Below the pieces are notes generated by a model, which saw only the letters and a list, made by a program, of their open reading frames with translations, had not been told where the DNA came from and did no database searches. Below are positions 13,698-18,050 of a stretch of DNA of 18,050 nt, one piece after another (position 1 is the stretch's first letter; every line of letters starts with the position of its first letter). A program made the translations under genes and the position numbers. The DNA is from CBDUEV01 sp965366365 (lineage in GTDB: Bacteria; Actinomycetota; Acidimicrobiia; Spongiisociales; JAENVV01): positions 1 through 18,050 of the forward strand of contig CBDUEV010000057.1 of the NCBI GenBank assembly GCA_965366365.1, given 5' to 3'.

Positions 13698-14663
13698 GTG
13701 GCATTGAGACTCGATGATCGCTGGGTGTGGGATTTCTGGCTGGCTGAAGAAGCCGGTGTCTATCACGCCTTCTATCTGCAGGCTCCCCGGTCGCTGGGAG
13801 ACGCTGACCTGCGTCACTGGCATGCCTCGATTGGCCACTCGGTCTCCGAGGACCTCGTCACCTGGTCCGAAGTGGGTGTGGCGCTCGAACCAGGACCCGC
13901 CGGCGCCTGGGACGATGTCGCCACCTGGACGGGGTCTGTGCTCTTTGCCAATGACACGTGGTACATGTTCTACACCGGAGCATCGTCGGCCGACGACGGC
14001 CTGATCCAGCGGATCGGTGTCGCTCTGTCCGACGATTTGAGGTCGTGGACCAAACATCCCGACAACCCGATCCTCGAGGCCGACCCTCGCTGGTACGAAC
14101 TCCTGGACAAGAGCTCTTGGCATGATCAGGCATGGCGCGACCCGTGGGTCTACCAGACCACCATGGGTTTCGAGATGGTGTTGACCGCTCGATCACGCTC
14201 GGGGAACCCGGACGAGAGAGGCGTCATCGGTCTGGCGACGTCCCCCGATCTCGTATCGTGGGTCGCCCAGCCGCCGCTCACCATGCCCGGAGAGTTCGGG
14301 CACATGGAGGTTCCCCAGCGCGTCGAGATCGATGGCCACGACACTCTCCTCTTCTCGTGCGCCGCCGATCAGCGCGCGGAGCGACGATCGTCCCGCGGCG
14401 GGGAAACCTCGGGGTGCTACGCGCTTGTGCTCGACGGCGGAGCCGCGCCGCATTCGACGACCACCGCCCTCGCTCTCGACACTCCGGGTCTGTATTCATG
14501 CAGGGCGATCACGGACCCGGCGGGAAACTGGGTGTTGCTCGGCTTTGTCCGCTCCGATGACACTGGTGCGTTCGCAGGCCATATCTCCGATCCGGTGCTG
14601 CTCGGCGACGCCGCCCCGACACTCTTCGGCCACACAGAATTGCGGCGGAACAAAAGAACATGA
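13698..14663 (+). CDS. Divergent five-bladed beta-propeller glycosidase (clan GH-J, GH32/GH68-like)
   Basis: A 321-residue cytoplasmic protein from GTG 13698, six bases after the permease stop, with AAGGGA upstream. Three acidic residues are spaced as in clan GH-J fructosidases: Asp12 in VWDFW (nucleophile position), Asp148 in WRDPWV (the RDP transition-state stabiliser) and Glu204 in GHMEVPQ (acid/base position). Propeller blades show in repeated motifs, e.g. SEDLVTWSEVG, SDDLRSWTKHPDNPIL and SPDLVSWVAQPPL. It lacks the WMNDPNG box of classic GH32, having WDxW instead, which recalls GH68. It also lacks the C-terminal beta-sandwich, being about 150 residues shorter than its neighbour. It is probably active on fructosyl linkages but could be a GH43-type or uncharacterised subfamily. 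The stop overlaps the next ATG by 4 nt. Confidence 0.8.
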   Translation: MALRLDDRWVWDFWLAEEAGVYHAFYLQAPRSLGDADLRHWHASIGHSVSEDLVTWSEVGVALEPGPAGAWDDVATWTGSVLFANDTWYMFYTGASSADDGLIQRIGVALSDDLRSWTKHPDNPILEADPRWYELLDKSSWHDQAWRDPWVYQTTMGFEMVLTARSRSGNPDERGVIGLATSPDLVSWVAQPPLTMPGEFGHMEVPQRVEIDGHDTLLFSCAADQRAERRSSRGGETSGCYALVLDGGAAPHSTTTALALDTPGLYSCRAITDPAGNWVLLGFVRSDDTGAFAGHISDPVLLGDAAPTLFGHTELRRNKRT

Positions 14664-16099
14664 GCAGCAGCGCCTCCCGACCTGTCTACCACTTCACGGC
14701 AGCGGCCAACTGGTTGAACGATCCCAACGGCCTGGTGTTCGCCGATGGCGCATATCACCTCTTCTATCAGCATCATCCGCACGACAACACCTTCGGAGCA
14801 CCCCATTGGGGTCATGCCTCCAGCACAGACCTGGTGCGGTGGCGACATCATCCGATCGCGTTGGAACCGGACGAGCTCGGCGAAATCTATTCAGGGTCGG
14901 CCGTCGTCGACCAGCACAACACGACGGGTTTCGGCGCCGGATCCATCGTGGCCGTGTTCACCCACCACCTGGAAGCCGGGGTCGAGCGCCAAAGCCTCGC
15001 CTACTCCGCTGACGGTGGTGAAACGTGGACGAAATACCGCGGCAACCCGGTCCTCGAGGCCCCCGATGGGGCGCCGGACTTCCGCGATCCTCGGGTGCTG
15101 TGGTGGGAGGGCGCCGAGGGTGGTCACTGGGTCATGCTTCTGGCGGCCGGCACGGCCGTCTGGGTATACCGCTCCGACAACCTCATCGATTGGAGCTTCT
15201 CGTCGGCCTTCACGTCGCGTGGTGCGTCGGGACGCGTGTGGGAATGCCCCGATCTCTTCTGCCTGCCGGTCGGAGAGTCTTCCCGCATGCGATGGGTGTT
15301 GTCTGTGGCGGTTGATCACGGAGATGGGCCGGAACTCTCGGGCACGAGGTACTTCGTAGGAGACTTCGACGGGGAGCGGTTCACGGAAACCCACGAAGCC
15401 GTCCATTGGGCAGATCATGGGGCCGACTTCTACGCGGCGCAAAGCTGGAGCGCCGCCCCTGGACAGCGCAAGGTCTGGATCGGTTGGATGAACAACTGGG
15501 GTTACGCCCGGGAGGCCCCAACCGAGGGTTGGCGTGGCGCGATGTCTATTCCCAGGGACTTGGGCCTGATGGAGACCGACAGCGGGATCCGTCTCACCCA
15601 GCTTCCCGTCCCCGAGGTCGAGCGCTGGCGCCGGCTGCTGTTGCGGACCGGACCCGTCGAAGTCACGTCGACGGAGAACCTGCTGGAGGATCTGCGCGGA
15701 ACAGCTCTGGACATCGAGGCCCTCATCGACCTCGACCGATCCTCAGCGACAGAGCTGCGGCTCTCCGTTCGGGTAGGCGCAGCCGAAGCCACAGAGATAG
15801 TCCTCAATCTGGCGGAGCTGACCCTGTCGGTAGATCGGATCCGTTCCGGAGAGCACCTCATCCATCGCCACTACGCGGGCCCTCGACTCGCCTCCATAGC
15901 CCGCCTGGGCCAGCTCCTCTCACTCAGGGTGCTGGTCGACGTCACTTCAGTCGAGGTGTTTGCCGGCGACGGGTTGGTTGTGATCACGGAGCAGGTGTTC
16001 CCGTTGGCGGGAAGTGACCGTGCCTCGCTGGAAGCGGTCGACGGGGTTGCGTTCCTGCGCGAACTCGAAGTGCACGCCATCGAGGTTCCGACCACGTAG
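14660..16099 (+). CDS. GH32 beta-fructosidase (sucrose/fructan hydrolase)
   Basis: A 479-residue protein of typical GH32 length. All signature motifs are intact: WLNDPNG with nucleophile Asp21, FRDPRV with Asp143, and the ECPD box with acid/base Glu195. Residues 1-320 form the five-bladed propeller. Residues about 340-479 form the C-terminal beta-sandwich, including DVTSVEVFAGDG, the usual late motif. Family members release fructose from the nonreducing end of sucrose, inulin- or levan-type chains with retention of configuration; the exact substrate is not resolvable here. There is no signal peptide, so it acts on imported sugar. The ATG overlaps the preceding stop (ATGA). It is the last operon gene; no convincing terminator follows before the CHAT gene 142 bp later. 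Confidence 0.95.
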   Translation: MSSSASRPVYHFTAAANWLNDPNGLVFADGAYHLFYQHHPHDNTFGAPHWGHASSTDLVRWRHHPIALEPDELGEIYSGSAVVDQHNTTGFGAGSIVAVFTHHLEAGVERQSLAYSADGGETWTKYRGNPVLEAPDGAPDFRDPRVLWWEGAEGGHWVMLLAAGTAVWVYRSDNLIDWSFSSAFTSRGASGRVWECPDLFCLPVGESSRMRWVLSVAVDHGDGPELSGTRYFVGDFDGERFTETHEAVHWADHGADFYAAQSWSAAPGQRKVWIGWMNNWGYAREAPTEGWRGAMSIPRDLGLMETDSGIRLTQLPVPEVERWRRLLLRTGPVEVTSTENLLEDLRGTALDIEALIDLDRSSATELRLSVRVGAAEATEIVLNLAELTLSVDRIRSGEHLIHRHYAGPRLASIARLGQLLSLRVLVDVTSVEVFAGDGLVVITEQVFPLAGSDRASLEAVDGVAFLRELEVHAIEVPTT

Positions 16100-16229
16100 G
16101 CAGCCGATACCGCGGTCGAGGTCAGCACACCGCGCGACCGTTCGCGTTCGGGGACCGCTGGAGAGGGCTCGCCGGCGAAACGAAACGGGCCGTCACAGTC
16201 GGCATCGGCAAACCGTGCCGGCGCGCGCG

Positions 16230-16235
16230 TAGGCT
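16230..16235 (+). promoter_or_regulatory. Leaderless-type -10 (TAGGCT) for the CHAT-domain gene
   Basis: TAGGCT is followed by exactly six bases and then ATG 16242, with no convincing Shine-Dalgarno. This gives the CHAT gene its own promoter, separate from the sugar operon that ends at 16099. No good -35 is visible. Confidence 0.5.
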
Positions 16236-16241
16236 GAGGCC

Positions 16242-17420
16242 ATGGGTACCGAGGTGTTCGTCAGTGTGGGAAGGACCTACCGTCCGGAGCAGGAGGCGTT
16301 CGTCACGGCGTTCGAGGAGTACCTCGAGGGACTCGGGTTGACGCCGCAGACGTTGGGTCGGAACTTCTGGTCGGACAAACAGCCGCTGGTCGCCATCTCC
16401 GAGAAGCTGGACGAGTGCGGCGGAACCGCCATCCTTGCGTTCGAGCGGACCAGGATCACGCACGGCTTCGACAAACCCGACAGTGACGATGCGTCGCCGC
16501 TCGACGGGGAGGGCCTCCCGACGGTATGGAATCAGATCGAAGCGGCCCTGGCGTATTCGCGGGGGCATCCGCTCCTCGTGTTGGTCCAGGAGGAGCTGAA
16601 GAACGAAGGTCTGCTCGAGCAGGGATACGACTGGTATGTCAAGAAGGTGACCCTGGGACCGGAGGCGTTCAAGGACCGGGAGTTCATCGGGGTGGTCGGC
16701 TCGTGGGCGCAGGCAGTTCGCCAGAAAGACCGCGACGCTCCTCCCGCTGATGAAGCCGCCCAGCCGTCTACCACCGAACCCGCCGAGGCGCTCGTCGAGG
16801 CGGCTCCTCCGCAGCCGGCCGTGGCGACGTCTGGGCCGATCAAGATCCTGTTTCTGGCCGCCAACCCGATGGACACCTCTCGAATCCAGTTGGACGAAGA
16901 GCATCGCGAGATCGATCTGGCGCTGCGTCGGGCTCGCTACCGGGACCGCTTCGAGTTGGACACCTTCCAGGCGCCCCGAGTGACCGACCTGCAGGATGTC
17001 CTGCAACGCTTCGAGCCGCATATCGTCCATTTCAGCGGCCACGGTTCGAACGCCGGGGAACTGATCCTGCAGGACAATGCCGGCAAATCCCGACCGGTCT
17101 CCCCGACGGCACTCGGCAAGTTGTTCAAGGTGCTCAAGAGGAACATCCGGTGTGTGGTGCTCAACGCCTGCTACTCGCATGATCAGGCGGTGGCGATTGC
17201 CCAGCACATCGACTGTGTGATTGGCATGTCCGATGCCATCGGCGACGAAGCAGCCACGGCCTTCTCGGGTGCGTTCTACCAAGCCCTTGCCTACGGCAAC
17301 GACGTCAACACCGCCTTCGAGCTTGGTCTCGTGCAGATCGACCTCGACAACCTCGGCGAGGACCAGACTCCCCGTCTCATCACCACCGGCGTCGACCCAT
17401 CAACCGTGGTGTTTGCCTGA
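16242..17420 (+). CDS. TIR/deoxyribosyltransferase-like domain fused to CHAT caspase-like peptidase
   Basis: A 392-residue cytoplasmic protein. Residues about 1-162 form an alpha/beta domain starting with strand EVFVSVG. It has a buried strand AILAFERTRI (64-72), a helix with WNQIEAALAY (Glu100) and strand HPLLVLVQE. This layout resembles TIR, SLOG and nucleoside-deoxyribosyltransferase folds; the exact family is uncertain. An Ala/Pro/Glu-rich linker (163-197) leads to a CHAT domain (199-392), opening KILFLAANPMD and LDEEHREIDLAL. The catalytic dyad is His267 in HFSGHG and Cys310 in VVLNACYS, followed by VIGMSDAI and the C-terminal helix FYQALAYGNDVNTAFELG. CHAT domains are cysteine peptidases of the caspase clan, often effectors in prokaryotic conflict systems. 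Both catalytic residues are present. No partner gene (gasdermin, STAND ATPase, RNA-guided effector) is visible nearby, and the downstream gene is convergent. Confidence 0.85.
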   Translation: MGTEVFVSVGRTYRPEQEAFVTAFEEYLEGLGLTPQTLGRNFWSDKQPLVAISEKLDECGGTAILAFERTRITHGFDKPDSDDASPLDGEGLPTVWNQIEAALAYSRGHPLLVLVQEELKNEGLLEQGYDWYVKKVTLGPEAFKDREFIGVVGSWAQAVRQKDRDAPPADEAAQPSTTEPAEALVEAAPPQPAVATSGPIKILFLAANPMDTSRIQLDEEHREIDLALRRARYRDRFELDTFQAPRVTDLQDVLQRFEPHIVHFSGHGSNAGELILQDNAGKSRPVSPTALGKLFKVLKRNIRCVVLNACYSHDQAVAIAQHIDCVIGMSDAIGDEAATAFSGAFYQALAYGNDVNTAFELGLVQIDLDNLGEDQTPRLITTGVDPSTVVFA

Positions 17421-17457
17421 ACGAGAGGCGACTGGTTGGCCAACTCATCGATGCTCG

Positions 17458-17964
17458 CTACGACTCCGTGACCTCACCCGAGTAGATGACGCGCCCAGCC
17501 TCCCAGTCCAACATGACGTTGCCCGAACCGGTGAGTTCTTCGTTGGCGCCAGTGCCCTCGGTGATCTCCCACGTGCCGACGTCCGCCTGGCCTTCGAACT
17601 CGAACGTGGCGAAATCGAAGACGGTGTGATGGACCAGGGTGAAGGTCCCGGAGCCGTCGCCGGCGGTCCATTCCGTGTACACCATCATCTCGGCGGCCGT
17701 GCCGTCGGCCAGCGCGGAGTCGAACATGACCGCCCACTCCTCGTCGGTGATCTCGGTGCCCTCCATGTTCTCCAGGCGAAAGATCTCCTGCGTGCCGTTC
17801 GGGAACACCGCGTCTTCGTCGACGGCGTCGCCGGTGGCCGTGTACTCCAGAACGCCGAGGTCCTGGGCATGGGTGAACTCTATGGCCATCGGCTCGCTCG
17901 ACGAGGCGCACGCAGCCAACTGCAGCACGACAAGGAGGATTGGGAACCAGGTGATACGACGCAT
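17458..17964 (-). CDS. Small lipoprotein, possibly DUF3224-like beta-barrel
   Basis: A 168-residue protein from ATG 17964; GTG one codon upstream is an alternative. GGAAGGGAG (17969-17977) precedes it at a spacing that favours the ATG. The signal ends in lipobox LAAC (Cys19), giving an exported lipid-anchored protein. The mature part is acidic and strand-rich. Its second half (GSGTFTLVHHTVFDF, then VGTWEITEGTGANEELTGSG) resembles DUF3224/allene-oxide-cyclase-like small barrels, in which a GTG..L.G.G motif recurs. That family match is tentative and no function is assigned. It converges on the CHAT gene with 37 bp between stops; GTTGGCCAAC there is a short palindrome without a loop. No clear promoter is visible in the remaining bases to the right edge. 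Confidence 0.82.
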   Translation of the reverse strand: MRRITWFPILLVVLQLAACASSSEPMAIEFTHAQDLGVLEYTATGDAVDEDAVFPNGTQEIFRLENMEGTEITDEEWAVMFDSALADGTAAEMMVYTEWTAGDGSGTFTLVHHTVFDFATFEFEGQADVGTWEITEGTGANEELTGSGNVMLDWEAGRVIYSGEVTES

Positions 17965-18050
17965 CACGCTCCCTTCCTGGCTCTCCCGTCATCGTCCTTC
18001 GGTTCGGTCTGCTCGGAAAGGGCAGGGCGTCACATCCGGGATGCTGGGCG

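Noticed and set aside
16100..16200. CGGTCG...CGACCG pairing considered as terminator of the sugar operon
   Set aside because: The stem is only 6 bp with a loop of about 17 bases and no T-tract, too weak to call.
16122..17282. A 386-codon minus-strand frame opposite the CHAT gene
   Set aside because: The plus strand has an intact CHAT dyad and conserved motifs; the antisense frame is Arg/Leu-rich without recognisable domains.

Overview
This is a high-GC window with actinobacterial character. Four predicted proteins are lipoproteins; three of them carry Thr-rich low-complexity linkers. A large S-layer-type surface protein ends in repeats with the GIT..(G/S)..VTRGQMAAFLHRAL pattern. Three genes start with ATG directly 6-7 nt after a TANNNT hexamer, the layout of leaderless actinobacterial transcripts. 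A marine or freshwater Acidimicrobiia-like actinobacterium fits best, but that placement is inference from style, not from a marker gene.

Layout. Positions 1-989 (-) hold a lipoprotein cut by the left window edge, divergent from a second lipoprotein (1131-2234, +). A type II toxin-antitoxin pair follows on the minus strand: Phd/YefM-type antitoxin 2630-2854 and VapC PIN toxin 2262-2633. It is divergent from a YtpQ/DUF1444-like protein (2946-4121, +). A 1416-residue exported protein (4340-8590, +) has a signal peptide, an N-terminal domain, 13 Ig-like repeats and three SLH-type repeats. A strong hairpin separates it from the C-terminal stub of a multicopper oxidase gene (8696-8830, -), followed by about 250 bp with no recognisable gene.

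The centre of the window is a compact six-gene plus-strand operon (9137-16099) for uptake and cytoplasmic hydrolysis of a fructose-containing sugar (sucrose, fructo-oligosaccharide or levan fragments). In order: LacI-type regulator, solute-binding lipoprotein, two permeases of the CUT1 ABC class, a divergent beta-propeller glycosidase and a canonical GH32 beta-fructosidase. Most junctions overlap by 1-4 nt. The exception is the gap after the binding-protein gene, which holds a perfect 14-bp hairpin. One promoter with an overlapping operator-like inverted repeat lies ahead of the regulator. No ATPase gene is present, so a shared MsmK/UgpC-type ATPase elsewhere is likely.

At the right end are a solitary gene for a two-domain protein (TIR/deoxyribosyltransferase-like N-terminus plus C-terminal CHAT caspase-like peptidase; 16242-17420, +) and a convergent small lipoprotein (17458-17964, -). 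The CHAT fusion is the best candidate for an undescribed stress or defence effector. Its function is inferred from domain architecture only.
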